From an uncultured Acetatifactor sp. (GTDB lineage Bacteria > Bacillota > Clostridia > Lachnospirales > Lachnospiraceae): a stretch of DNA of 64,000 nucleotides. The notes under the pieces are model-generated. The model was given only the letters and a program-made list of their open reading frames with translations, was not told the origin of the DNA and did no database searches. Position numbers and translations under genes: made by a program. This document shows, one piece after another, positions 44,715-53,313 of this stretch. Numbering within the stretch: the stretch's first letter is position 1; each line of letters opens with the position of its first letter. The stretch spans positions 124,001 to 188,000 of the forward strand of contig CANQWM010000001.1 of the NCBI GenBank assembly GCA_947627535.1, in the 5' to 3' direction.

Positions 44715-46859
44715 ATGGGAAAAAGGAAACAGCTGTGCGGAGCCATTTTGGTAATTGCGGCGCTGATCATCATGCAGCTTCCTGTATCGGAAGCGGAGGC
44801 GGCAGCGTCGTCCGCTTCCGATTTTAAAATAGAGGGAAGTACGCTGGTTAAGTATCGCGGCAGGGATAAGAATGTATCTGTGCCGGATACCGTGGAGGTC
44901 ATTGCCGAGGAAGCGTTCGAGGAAAACGACAATATCGAACTGGTAGTGCTGCCAAATTCCGTAAAAAGGATTGAAGCGTATTCCTTTTGGGGATGTGACA
45001 ATCTTGACACGGTGGTGCTTGGAAAGGGCTTGGACCAGGTAGATGATTATGCGTTCGCAGGCTGTAAAGGGCTGGAACAGATCAGTCTTCCGTCTAATAT
45101 TAAATCCATCGGTGTCATGGCCTTCGGAGACTGTGTGAATCTGAAGGATATTTCCATTCCGGCCGAGACTGCAAGCATCCATGATACGGCGTTTGACGGA
45201 TGCAGCAAGCTGACCATTCACTGTGACAAGGGAAGCGCCGCGGATCTTTTTGCAAAAGCATTTTATGAGAAACAGCAGGAAATGCCGGAATATCAGGATG
45301 TACCGGACTATGATCCGGACGGGACAAAGAACCCTGCGGCGGATGATACGCCGGCGACACCTGTACCGGAACCGGCTGCAAGTGAGGCGCCTGCGCCGGA
45401 TCCTTCGGGCGGTCAGGAGCTGGGAAATACAAAGATTGTAGGAAACCGTGCGGTGGTGTTTGTCAACGCCGGTACGCTGAATGTCTATGATGCGTCCGCC
45501 GCTGTACCGACTCAGGCGCCTGCGGCGGACTTTGGCGCCGGGTCTCTGGATGGGGGGATTCCCAAGTATACGGTGGTGGACGGAAAAGTGGTGGCCGATC
45601 AGGCATATTATAAAAACGTCGGCATCAGTGAGATAACGCTGCCGGAGGGGATCCGTGAGATCGGCCAGTTTTCCTTTGCCAGGAGCACGCTAACCGGAAT
45701 CGAGCTGCCCCAGGGACTTGAAACGGTCTGTTATGGCGCTTTTTATCACTGCGACGGCCTGGAGGATCTGGAACTGCCGGATACCGTGATGCTGGTGGAG
45801 CCGAAGGCATTTGAACATACGGGCTGGATGGACAGCTTTTTAAATGGCAGTACGGGTGAAGGAGACTTCCTGATCAGCGGCGGTGTACTTGCGGCATACC
45901 GCGGCTCGGGCGGGGAGGTTGTGATTCCGGACGGCGTCCGTGTGATAGCTGCGGAGGCGTTTCGCGGACACAGCGAAATGGAATCCGTAACCATGCCGGA
46001 GAGCCTGCGGGTGATCGGGGAGGGCGCGTTTGAGGACTGTACCGGCATCAAGGAGATTCTTTTAAACGAAGGGCTGGAACAGATCAAGGACCGTGCTTTC
46101 TTAAACTGCGCCGCGGAAACCGTCCGTGTGCCTGCCACCGTAACGACGGTGGGGCTGCGCGCTCTGGAAGGAATAGAGGCGGAGTATGCGGGAGCGGTTC
46201 CGGAAACGACCTATGAAACCTCCGCTGAGAGATTGTCCAACGAGGCGTACAGGGCGCCGGAACCGGATGCGGAGGCCATTGCGGACGGCGTGACTGTGGA
46301 GGAGCCGGAGGGAGCCGCGGCCGTTTTGGAGGGCGCGGCGCGAAGCTATCTGCTGCGGATTTTGGAAAGTCAGGATACCCGGCCTATGGCAGACGCATTT
46401 TGGCGTGCTTTCGGCATTCAGCCGCCGGAAGGGTCCTTGATTTATGATATGAGTCTTACAGACAGCAGCGGCATTCCCCTGACAAAGCTGGGGAGACAGA
46501 TGCTGACGGTAACGCTGCCTCTGCCGGACAGTCTGAAGGGAAAGGAACTGAGACTGTTTTGTCTGGACCGGAACGGTCAGCTGGAGGAAAAAGGGCTGGA
46601 GCGCGTCACGGCGGACGGCGTGGAGGGAGTGCGGTTTTCCGTTAATACGGTGTCCCGGTTCGCTCTTTGTCCTACCGGCGCGGCGGCGTCCGGGACGCCT
46701 TTAGAGATCAGCGTGGATCTGGAAAGCATGGCGGCGCCTCCCAGGAAGACGGCAGCCGTTCCCGGGGGTATGGTGAAAGCCCTTTTGGCAGGGGCGGTCT
46801 TTCTTACAGGGCTTGCGCTGATCCTTTCCGGCAAGAGAAAGGCGCGTCCGGCTGTCTGA
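44715..46859 (+). CDS. Second leucine-rich-repeat surface protein
   Basis: A 714-aa secreted protein with a signal peptide (LCGAILVIAALIIMQLPVSEAEA), two blocks of LRR_5 repeats (about 50-170 and 300-470) separated by a Pro/Ala linker, and a stalk region (TLPLPDSLKGKELRLFC) resembling that of the preceding protein. The C-terminus has a hydrophobic span (ALLAGAVFLTGLALILSG) and a KRKAR tail. The expected PxTG is replaced by PPRKTA, so sortase anchoring is uncertain. The gene begins 24 bases after the first LRR gene in the same operon. Confidence 0.9.
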   Translation: MGKRKQLCGAILVIAALIIMQLPVSEAEAAASSASDFKIEGSTLVKYRGRDKNVSVPDTVEVIAEEAFEENDNIELVVLPNSVKRIEAYSFWGCDNLDTVVLGKGLDQVDDYAFAGCKGLEQISLPSNIKSIGVMAFGDCVNLKDISIPAETASIHDTAFDGCSKLTIHCDKGSAADLFAKAFYEKQQEMPEYQDVPDYDPDGTKNPAADDTPATPVPEPAASEAPAPDPSGGQELGNTKIVGNRAVVFVNAGTLNVYDASAAVPTQAPAADFGAGSLDGGIPKYTVVDGKVVADQAYYKNVGISEITLPEGIREIGQFSFARSTLTGIELPQGLETVCYGAFYHCDGLEDLELPDTVMLVEPKAFEHTGWMDSFLNGSTGEGDFLISGGVLAAYRGSGGEVVIPDGVRVIAAEAFRGHSEMESVTMPESLRVIGEGAFEDCTGIKEILLNEGLEQIKDRAFLNCAAETVRVPATVTTVGLRALEGIEAEYAGAVPETTYETSAERLSNEAYRAPEPDAEAIADGVTVEEPEGAAAVLEGAARSYLLRILESQDTRPMADAFWRAFGIQPPEGSLIYDMSLTDSSGIPLTKLGRQMLTVTLPLPDSLKGKELRLFCLDRNGQLEEKGLERVTADGVEGVRFSVNTVSRFALCPTGAAASGTPLEISVDLESMAAPPRKTAAVPGGMVKALLAGAVFLTGLALILSGKRKARPAV

Positions 46860-46911
46860 TACTCTGAGATAGAAAAAGACGGTCTGTAAAATTGGGAAAG
46901 CACTAAAATGG

Positions 46912-46954
46912 CGCTCCGGCATATTATGAATTAAAGTATATGCCGGAGCGTTTT
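46912..46954 (+). terminator. Terminator-like hairpin between LRR operon and subtilase
   Basis: CGCTCCGGCATAT and ATATGCCGGAGCG form a perfect 13-base-pair stem with a 13-base loop, followed by TTTT. It would end the LRR operon. The 3' arm also contains GGAG, the only Shine-Dalgarno candidate for the subtilase ATG at 46960. Confidence 0.85.
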
Positions 46955-46959
46955 CTGTT

Positions 46960-47889
46960 ATGCAGAGGGTGAGGGAGCAGGTGGAAGATATTTCCGGCCA
47001 GAGACTGGACGGCGGCGCCGGAGTTACCGTCGCGCTTCTTGACACCGGCGTCGCACCTCATCCGGATCTGGACGGAAGGATCCTGTGTTTTCGGGACTTT
47101 GTAAAGGAAGGGTTTCTGCCGGCCTTTCGCGCCGGCATTTCTTATGATGACAACGGACACGGAACCCATGTGGCAGGGATCCTTTGCGGCAGCGGCGGGC
47201 TGTCCCAGGGGAAATACAGGGGCATTGCCCCCGGCGCAAAGCTTGTGGTGGGGAAGGTTCTGGACGAAAAGGGGGACGGCTCTACCGAAGCCATGCTCCG
47301 GGGCCTTGACTGGATCATGGAGGTCCGGGAACAGTATCATATCCGCATATTGAATATTTCTGTGGGAATCGGGGACCTGGACGACAAAAGGAAGGAATGG
47401 GCGCTGCGAAGAAAGCTGGAAAGGCTCTGGCAGCTGGGAATACTGGTGGTCTGCGCCGCAGGGAATAAGGGCCCCGGGGACGGCACGGTCTCCTCCGTGG
47501 GGGGAAATTCCAAGGTGGTGACCGTGGGCTGTCACGATGGAAGCTTTCAGGCAGGGGCCCCCTGGCTCTGTGCCAACTACTCCGGACGGGGGCTGCCCGG
47601 AGCGGCGGTCAGAAAGCCGGATCTTGTAGCGCCCGGGACGGATATCGTATCCTGCAGCGCAAACTGCTGCCGGTTTCACGGAAGATGGGTGAACGCTTAT
47701 GTGACGAAAAGCGGGACTTCCATGGCAACGCCCATTGTATCGGGTGCGGCGGCTCTGTGCCTGCAGAGGTTTCCGTCCATGACGAACGAGGAATGCAAGC
47801 AGAAGCTGCAGTATACGGCGACGGACCTGGGCGCGCCTTGGAACCAGCAGGGGTGGGGTATGCTGAACGTGCGGCGGCTGTTGCTGTGA
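46960..47889 (+). CDS. Subtilisin-family serine protease (S8)
   Basis: A 309-aa subtilase with the triad Asp28 (ALLDTGVAPHPD), His67 (DDNGHGTHVAGI) and Ser about 250 (KSGTSMATPIVSG). It lacks a signal peptide and a clear propeptide, like intracellular subtilisins. ORF start at 46960 is only six bases after the hairpin T-run, and its ribosome binding site overlaps the hairpin arm, so the 5' end is unusual. It follows the LRR operon and converges with a glycosidase gene. Substrates are unknown. Confidence 0.88.
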   Translation: MQRVREQVEDISGQRLDGGAGVTVALLDTGVAPHPDLDGRILCFRDFVKEGFLPAFRAGISYDDNGHGTHVAGILCGSGGLSQGKYRGIAPGAKLVVGKVLDEKGDGSTEAMLRGLDWIMEVREQYHIRILNISVGIGDLDDKRKEWALRRKLERLWQLGILVVCAAGNKGPGDGTVSSVGGNSKVVTVGCHDGSFQAGAPWLCANYSGRGLPGAAVRKPDLVAPGTDIVSCSANCCRFHGRWVNAYVTKSGTSMATPIVSGAAALCLQRFPSMTNEECKQKLQYTATDLGAPWNQQGWGMLNVRRLLL

Positions 47890-47895
47890 TGATCT

Positions 47896-49602
47896 TTATT
47901 TTTCCGGTTTCGGGAAATCATGGGCGAGAATAAATGCCCCGCTCGATGTCCAGGTATAAGCCCTGTCCCGCAGTCCCTCGCCGGTGACGGCGTTGAAGTT
48001 TTCGGCAAAGCCGCTTTTTTTGCACATTTGGAAGAAACTGTCCGCTATTTTCCCGGCAAAATCCCTCTCACCGCATTTTGCAAGACCATCGCAGAGAAGC
48101 ACCGTCGACGGCGCCCAGATCGGTCCGCGCCAATAGCCGTCGGCACGATAGAAGGCGCTGTCGGTACTTTCGGTAGCAAAGCCGTGTTCCGTGACAAATC
48201 CTCCGGTTTTCAGGCTGGCAATCATTTTTTCGCGGTATGCCTGCGGCAGCTTATTCCCCAGGATCAGGCAGAGATATGGAAGCAGGCTTTTATTTTCCAG
48301 GATTTCATGGGTCCCGCTTTTAAAGGCGGCTGGCAGACCGTTCACAAAGCAGTTGTTCAAAAAGAGTTTTAACAAACTGTCGGATTTACGGCTCCATCCG
48401 GCACAGCGCTCCGGCTGTCCGAGCCGCGTGGAAAGCGCTGCGAGCGCATCCATCTGAACGATCAGAAAAGCCTGCAGATCCGGCGAACAGATGGGCGGTA
48501 CATGGGAGAACACCGTGGAATTGTCCCAGCCGGAATCGTTTCCGTGGGCGTATTCCATAAGTCCGTCACCATCGAAATCGCGGAAAGTAAGCCACCAGCC
48601 AGTCTGCTTCTCCAGTGCGGCGTAAGCTTCGGCAAGCTGCGACCTTTCAGGCTGCATACCGCCCTCAAGCATTTTCAGGAGCGTCCAGCCGTGTATCGGC
48701 GGCTTGACATAGTTCCAGATTATTTTTGAGTCGTTCACGCTGTCAGGAAGTCTGCCCGTCTCGTCCTGAAAATCGAAAAGCAGCATAAACTGGTCCCATG
48801 CCGCTAGGGGATTATGGTACGAAAGGGCCAGGGCATTAAAGCAGTGATCCCAGCTCCAGACGCTGGTCATATGATTTTTTGACATTAACATAGCCGGACG
48901 TTTCAGAAAACCTCTTGGAGAGAGGTACGCCGACCAGTTGATATATGCGCCTGTAACGGATAAATCGTCCAATCCGTCCGGCAGGGCGGGATATCCTGCG
49001 CGAAACTGTTCAAACTCCTTTGCGGTGGCTGCGCGGCAGATATCAAAGGTATATTCGGGACATTTTCTGTCCCATTCGGTCCTGGTCTCTTTCAGCACGA
49101 GTAAAAAGCCGCTGTCACCGGAAATCTTCAGGCGTGAATACTCTGACGACTGCTCCCGCCATCGCTGATCAAGCGTGATTTCTCCGGTCTGCGCCCATAC
49201 CGCAAAGCTTGTGTTATTCTTGTAGCAGTTAGCGAAATAACAGTGCCTTCCGGAAGTCTCAAGCTCGTAAATATAGTCGTAGGGACCGTTTTCCGTCATG
49301 AAATCAAGTGTCAGAAAGGCATCGGCCGAGCCGCGTATCAGGAGTGTATCCGGATCGGGAAAGCAAAAGTCATAACGGTAATCTTTCACGAAGAGCGACA
49401 TGGAACCGCCGTCCAGATTCGCGGAAACCGTTTCGCCCGGAAAAACGATTCTGGCCGCGAGGGGACTGCCTGCAGAGCCGCTGACTGTCTTTAGATAAAT
49501 GCCGTGGGGAATCTGGTGGCCCTGCCAGTGTTCCGGCAGTTCCGAGACCGCCATGTAGGAACCGCGGCGCGAGAACGGTATTTGGGAAAGATCAAAACGC
49601 AT
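47896..49602 (-). CDS. GH63/MGH1-like glycoside hydrolase
   Basis: A 568-aa protein with an (alpha/alpha)6-barrel in its C-terminal 330 residues. MTSVWSWDHCFNALAL, HGNDSGWDNSTVF, ADGYWRGPIWAPSTVLL and YTWTSSGAFILAH are typical of GH63 and related alpha-glycosidases (YgjK, mannosylglycerate hydrolase, GH37/GH15 clan). The N-terminal 220 residues are a beta-domain. No signal peptide. The ATG at 49602 follows GGAGGT at good spacing; the ORF track start extends into the divergent promoter. The substrate is probably an alpha-linked disaccharide or glycoside. Confidence 0.8.
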   Translation of the reverse strand: MRFDLSQIPFSRRGSYMAVSELPEHWQGHQIPHGIYLKTVSGSAGSPLAARIVFPGETVSANLDGGSMSLFVKDYRYDFCFPDPDTLLIRGSADAFLTLDFMTENGPYDYIYELETSGRHCYFANCYKNNTSFAVWAQTGEITLDQRWREQSSEYSRLKISGDSGFLLVLKETRTEWDRKCPEYTFDICRAATAKEFEQFRAGYPALPDGLDDLSVTGAYINWSAYLSPRGFLKRPAMLMSKNHMTSVWSWDHCFNALALSYHNPLAAWDQFMLLFDFQDETGRLPDSVNDSKIIWNYVKPPIHGWTLLKMLEGGMQPERSQLAEAYAALEKQTGWWLTFRDFDGDGLMEYAHGNDSGWDNSTVFSHVPPICSPDLQAFLIVQMDALAALSTRLGQPERCAGWSRKSDSLLKLFLNNCFVNGLPAAFKSGTHEILENKSLLPYLCLILGNKLPQAYREKMIASLKTGGFVTEHGFATESTDSAFYRADGYWRGPIWAPSTVLLCDGLAKCGERDFAGKIADSFFQMCKKSGFAENFNAVTGEGLRDRAYTWTSSGAFILAHDFPKPEK

Positions 49603-49725
49603 AATTGCCGTTACCTCCAATGGGAAAATGTTGTTCCATTCCCATTCTATCATAGTGGGGAAGTTTTGCAAGACGCGGCAAAACCTTTCTTTATTTTGTG
49701 CATAAAGATTCTCTGCATAAAGCAC

Positions 49726-49754
49726 TTGACATGGCTCGTATGATTGTATACAAT
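49726..49754 (+). promoter_or_regulatory. Promoter of the condensing enzyme-gntR-icd operon
   Basis: TTGACA at 49726-49731, a 17-base spacer and TACAAT at 49749-49754. Most of it lies inside a 32-base palindrome. Confidence 0.85.
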
Positions 49755-49764
49755 TATACGAGCC
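49733..49764. promoter_or_regulatory. 32-bp palindromic operator, probable GntR/FCD site
   Basis: GGCTCGTATGATTGTATACAATTATACGAGCC differs from its reverse complement at only one pair of positions. The centre ATTGTATACAAT fits operators of FadR/FCD-type GntR regulators. It overlaps the spacer and -10 box, so binding should repress. The operon's second gene is a GntR/FCD regulator. Confidence 0.75.
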
Positions 49765-49796
49765 AAACAATTTATAAAAAAGGAGACGGAGCGGAT

Positions 49797-51200
49797 ATGA
49801 GAGAGAACGAGACCTTTCAGAATCGACCTGTCACAATGAATCCCAAAAACAACCTGCTGCAGATAGAGGAACATATGTACATACTGGACGACGTGTCAAA
49901 GCCAAACGTGTTCCGGAATATGTTCCCGTACTCTGAAATTCCGAAGATTCCGTTTAACGACAGGATCGTGCCCCATAATATGCCGAAGGATATCTGGATC
50001 ACCGATACCACCTTCCGGGACGGCCAGCAGTCCAGAGCGCCCTATACGACGGAGCAGATCGTCACGATTTACGACTATCTCCATAAGCTGGGCGGTCCAA
50101 ACGGCATGATCCGTGCCAGCGAATTTTTCCTGTACAGCAAGAAGGACCGGGACGCGGTTTACAAGTGCATGGAGCGGGGCTATCAGTTCCCGGAGGTTAC
50201 AAGCTGGATCCGTGCCAGCAAGGAGGATTTCAAGCTGGTAAAGGAAATCGGCATGAAGGAGACGGGCATTCTGGTCAGCTGTTCCGACTACCATATTTTC
50301 CTGAAGCTGAAGATGACGAGACGTCAGGCCATGGATCATTATTTAAGCGTGATCCGGGACTGCCTGGAAGAAGGGATCAGCCCCCGGTGTCATCTGGAGG
50401 ATATTACGAGAGCCGATATTTACGGTTATGTCGTGCCTTTCTGTCTGGAGCTGATGCGCCTGATGGAGGAGTATAAGATTCCCATTAAGGTCCGGGCCTG
50501 CGACACCATGGGCTACGGCGTGAATTTCCCCGGCGCGGTGATACCGAGAAGCGTACAGGGCATCATCTATGCACTCTATACTCACGCGGGCGTTCCTCAC
50601 GAGCTGATCGAGTGGCACGGACACAACGATTTTTACAAGGCGGTGAGCAATTCCACCACCGCATGGCTTTATGGCTGCGCGGGCGTCAATACGTCGCTGT
50701 TCGGCATCGGGGAACGGACGGGTAATACGCCTCTGGAGGCAATGGTGTTTGAGTATGCGCAGCTGAAGGGCAATCTCAACGGAATGGATACCACGGTGAT
50801 CACGGAGCTGGCGGAGTATTATGAGAAGGAGATCGGCTATCAGATACCGCCCAGAACTCCTTTTGTGGGAAAGAATTTTAATGTGACCCGAGCGGGCATT
50901 CACGCGGACGGCCTTCTGAAGAATGAGGAGATCTACAATATTTTTGATACGGAGAAATTCCTGAACCGCCCGGTGCTCTGCGCCGTGTCCAACACCTCCG
51001 GGCTGGCGGGCATCGCCCACTGGCTGAATACCTATTACGGCCTGAAGGGAGAAAAACAGGTGGATAAGAACTCCGAACTGGTGAAGGAGATCAAGGCGTG
51101 GGTGGACGAGGAATACGCGGGCGGGCGCGTGACCGTCATGACGGACGAAGAGATCGTGGCCTGCGTGGAGAGGATCTGCAAAGAAAAAAACTGGAAATGA
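49797..51200 (+). CDS. DRE-TIM condensing enzyme, candidate Re-citrate synthase
   Basis: A 467-aa member of the 2-isopropylmalate/homocitrate/citramalate synthase family. It has the DRE-TIM motif ITDTTFRDGQQSRAPY, the HGHND metal site in IEWHGHNDFYKA, and GNTPLEAMVF. It lacks a C-terminal LeuA regulatory domain. Re-citrate synthase of Clostridium kluyveri belongs to this family and is usually misannotated. Here the same operon carries isocitrate dehydrogenase, so citrate formation from acetyl-CoA and oxaloacetate toward 2-oxoglutarate is the best inference. Homocitrate or citramalate synthase remain alternatives. The ATG at 49797 is preceded by AAGGAGACGGAG. Confidence 0.8.
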   Translation: MRENETFQNRPVTMNPKNNLLQIEEHMYILDDVSKPNVFRNMFPYSEIPKIPFNDRIVPHNMPKDIWITDTTFRDGQQSRAPYTTEQIVTIYDYLHKLGGPNGMIRASEFFLYSKKDRDAVYKCMERGYQFPEVTSWIRASKEDFKLVKEIGMKETGILVSCSDYHIFLKLKMTRRQAMDHYLSVIRDCLEEGISPRCHLEDITRADIYGYVVPFCLELMRLMEEYKIPIKVRACDTMGYGVNFPGAVIPRSVQGIIYALYTHAGVPHELIEWHGHNDFYKAVSNSTTAWLYGCAGVNTSLFGIGERTGNTPLEAMVFEYAQLKGNLNGMDTTVITELAEYYEKEIGYQIPPRTPFVGKNFNVTRAGIHADGLLKNEEIYNIFDTEKFLNRPVLCAVSNTSGLAGIAHWLNTYYGLKGEKQVDKNSELVKEIKAWVDEEYAGGRVTVMTDEEIVACVERICKEKNWK

Positions 51201-51213
51201 TAATGGAGAAAAA

Positions 51214-51927
51214 ATGAGCGATTTTGATGTCAGGCAGGAGGTTTCAGACAAATATTCCCTTCGGGGCAGGGTCTTTCACAGACTGCGGGACGATATTTTA
51301 AGCGGTAAGTATGCGGAGCATGAGGAACTGAAGGAGATGGCCATCGGCGAGGAAATGGGCGTCAGCCGGACGCCTGTGAGGGAGGCCTTCCGCCAGCTGG
51401 AGCTGGAGGGATTGATCCAGATTATCCCCAACAAGGGCGCCTATGTCACCGGCATTACCGAGAAGGATGTGAAGGATATTTATATGATCCGGTCTCTGCT
51501 GGAGGGGCTCTGCGCCCGCTGGGCCACGGAGCATATCACGAAGGAACAGATGGAAGAGATGGAGGAAAATGTGTATCTGGCGGAATTTCACGCCAAGAAG
51601 GGCCATCTGGAGCAGCTGGCGGAGCTGGATAACCGCTTCCATGATATCCTGTATGAAGCGTGCGACAGCAAGATCCTGGAGCATCAGCTGAAAGATTTTC
51701 ACCAGTATGTGCTGCGGGTGAGAAAAAAGACGCTGGCGAACGCAAACCGGGGCCCGAAGTCCAACGAAGAGCACAGGGGGATCATGGAGGCGATCCGCAG
51801 CAGGGACGCGGAGCTGGCGGAGCGGCTGGCAAACCGCCACATGATCAACGCATACGATAATATGGTGAAAAACGGTCTGCATGAGATTTACGGACGGGAA
51901 GAGACGCCGTCGGGCGATTCGCTTTAA
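51214..51927 (+). CDS. GntR-family regulator with FCD domain
   Basis: A 237-aa transcription factor. Residues about 15-80 form the winged helix ([21 protein letters not shown]), and about 90-220 the all-helical FCD effector domain. Asp and His residues ([25 protein letters not shown]) match the metal and ligand site of the FCD group. It starts 13 bases after the condensing enzyme and ends 44 bases before icd. Autoregulation through the upstream 32-bp palindrome is likely. The effector is probably an organic acid such as citrate or 2-oxoglutarate, which is inference. Confidence 0.92.
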   Translation: MSDFDVRQEVSDKYSLRGRVFHRLRDDILSGKYAEHEELKEMAIGEEMGVSRTPVREAFRQLELEGLIQIIPNKGAYVTGITEKDVKDIYMIRSLLEGLCARWATEHITKEQMEEMEENVYLAEFHAKKGHLEQLAELDNRFHDILYEACDSKILEHQLKDFHQYVLRVRKKTLANANRGPKSNEEHRGIMEAIRSRDAELAERLANRHMINAYDNMVKNGLHEIYGREETPSGDSL

Positions 51928-51971
51928 ACGGCAGAAGGAAAGGCCGCGGCGCGGCGGAAAGAGAGGAAAAT

Positions 51972-53186
51972 ATGGAGAAGATAAAGATGACGACTCCGCT
52001 GGTGGAGATGGACGGGGACGAGATGACGAGAGTCCTCTGGAAGATGATCAAGGAGGAGCTTCTGCTTCCGTACATAGACCTGAAGACGGAATATTACGAT
52101 CTGGGGCTTGAGAACCGCAACGCCACAGACGATCAGGTGACGGTGGATTCCGCCAACGCCACGCTGAAGTACGGTGTGGCGGTAAAATGCGCCACCATCA
52201 CGCCGAACGGCGCCAGAATGAAGGAATATTCGCTGAAAGAGATGTGGAAGAGCCCTAACGGCACTATCCGCGCCATTCTGGACGGCACCGTGTTCCGGGC
52301 GCCCATCCTTGTAAAGGGAATTGTTCCCTATGTAAAGAACTGGACGAAGCCGATCACGATCGCCCGTCACGCTTACGGAGATGTCTATAAGAATACGGAG
52401 ATCCGGGTGCCCGGCCCCGGAAAGGCGGAGCTGGTCTACACGGCGGAGGATGGCACCCAGGTGCGGGAACTGATCCATAACTTTGACGGAGCGGGGATCC
52501 TTCAGGGAATCCACAACACGGAGAAATCCATCCGCAGCTTTGCGCGGGCCTGCTTTTCTTATGCGGTGGATACCAGGCAGGACCTTTGGTTCTCTACAAA
52601 GGACACCATCTCCAAGAAGTACGACCATACCTTTAAGGATATTTTTCAGGAGATCTATGACACGGAATATAAGGAAAAATTTGAGAAGCTGGGAATCGAA
52701 TATTTCTATACCCTGATCGATGACGCGGTGGCAAGAGTGATCCGCTCCGAAGGGGGATTTATCTGGGCCTGCAAGAATTATGACGGTGATGTCATGAGCG
52801 ATATGGTAGCTACGGCTTACGGCGATCTTTCCATGATGACCTCCGTGCTGGTCTCTCCGGAGGGCGTCTATGAGTACGAGGCTGCCCATGGCACCGTACA
52901 GCGTCATTATTACAAGTATCTGAAGGGAGAAGAGACCTCCACGAACTCTATCGCCACCATCTTCGCCTGGACGGGGGCGCTGAACAAGAGAGGGGAGCTG
53001 GACGGAATTCCGGAGCTTTCGTCTTTTGCAAAAAAGCTGGAGAAGGCCTGTATCAGGACCGTGGAAGAGGGAAAGATGACCAAAAGCCTGTCCCTGATCT
53101 CCACCTGTGAACACCCTGTGATCCTGAACAGTCTGGATTTCATCAGGGCGATTCGTCAGACGCTGGACACCTTAATCAATTCTTAA
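51972..53186 (+). CDS. icd: Isocitrate dehydrogenase (NADP), eukaryotic-type
   Basis: A 404-aa enzyme oxidising isocitrate to 2-oxoglutarate and CO2. The short N-terminus ([15 protein letters not shown]), [17 protein letters not shown], and [11 protein letters not shown] place it in the dimeric eukaryotic-like NADP group rather than the E. coli type. [25 protein letters not shown] is the nucleotide-binding region. The start follows AGAGGAAAAT. It completes an operon with the candidate citrate synthase and a GntR regulator; no aconitase gene is in the window. It likely feeds glutamate synthesis. Confidence 0.96.
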   Translation: MEKIKMTTPLVEMDGDEMTRVLWKMIKEELLLPYIDLKTEYYDLGLENRNATDDQVTVDSANATLKYGVAVKCATITPNGARMKEYSLKEMWKSPNGTIRAILDGTVFRAPILVKGIVPYVKNWTKPITIARHAYGDVYKNTEIRVPGPGKAELVYTAEDGTQVRELIHNFDGAGILQGIHNTEKSIRSFARACFSYAVDTRQDLWFSTKDTISKKYDHTFKDIFQEIYDTEYKEKFEKLGIEYFYTLIDDAVARVIRSEGGFIWACKNYDGDVMSDMVATAYGDLSMMTSVLVSPEGVYEYEAAHGTVQRHYYKYLKGEETSTNSIATIFAWTGALNKRGELDGIPELSSFAKKLEKACIRTVEEGKMTKSLSLISTCEHPVILNSLDFIRAIRQTLDTLINS

Positions 53187-53198
53187 AGGAGTTACCGC

Positions 53199-53227
53199 TT
53201 GTTTCTTAATCTTTCTTCTGCTATACT
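53199..53227 (+). promoter_or_regulatory. Putative promoter of the lipoprotein gene
   Basis: TTGTTT at 53199-53204, a 17-base spacer and TATACT at 53222-53227. Confidence 0.6.
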
Positions 53228-53255
53228 GAATATAAGGCAGAAGAAATGATGCAGA

Positions 53256-53286
53256 AAACATGCGCTTGGGGAAAAGGCGCATGTTT
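53256..53286 (+). other. 5' leader hairpin upstream of the lipoprotein
   Basis: AAACATGCGC pairs perfectly with GCGCATGTTT across an 11-base loop. No T-run follows, so it is more likely an RNA-stability or operator element than a terminator. The ORF track start at 53260 lies inside it. Confidence 0.6.
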
Positions 53287-53313
53287 CCGAAGGGCGTCGG
53301 AGAGGAGACAGGT

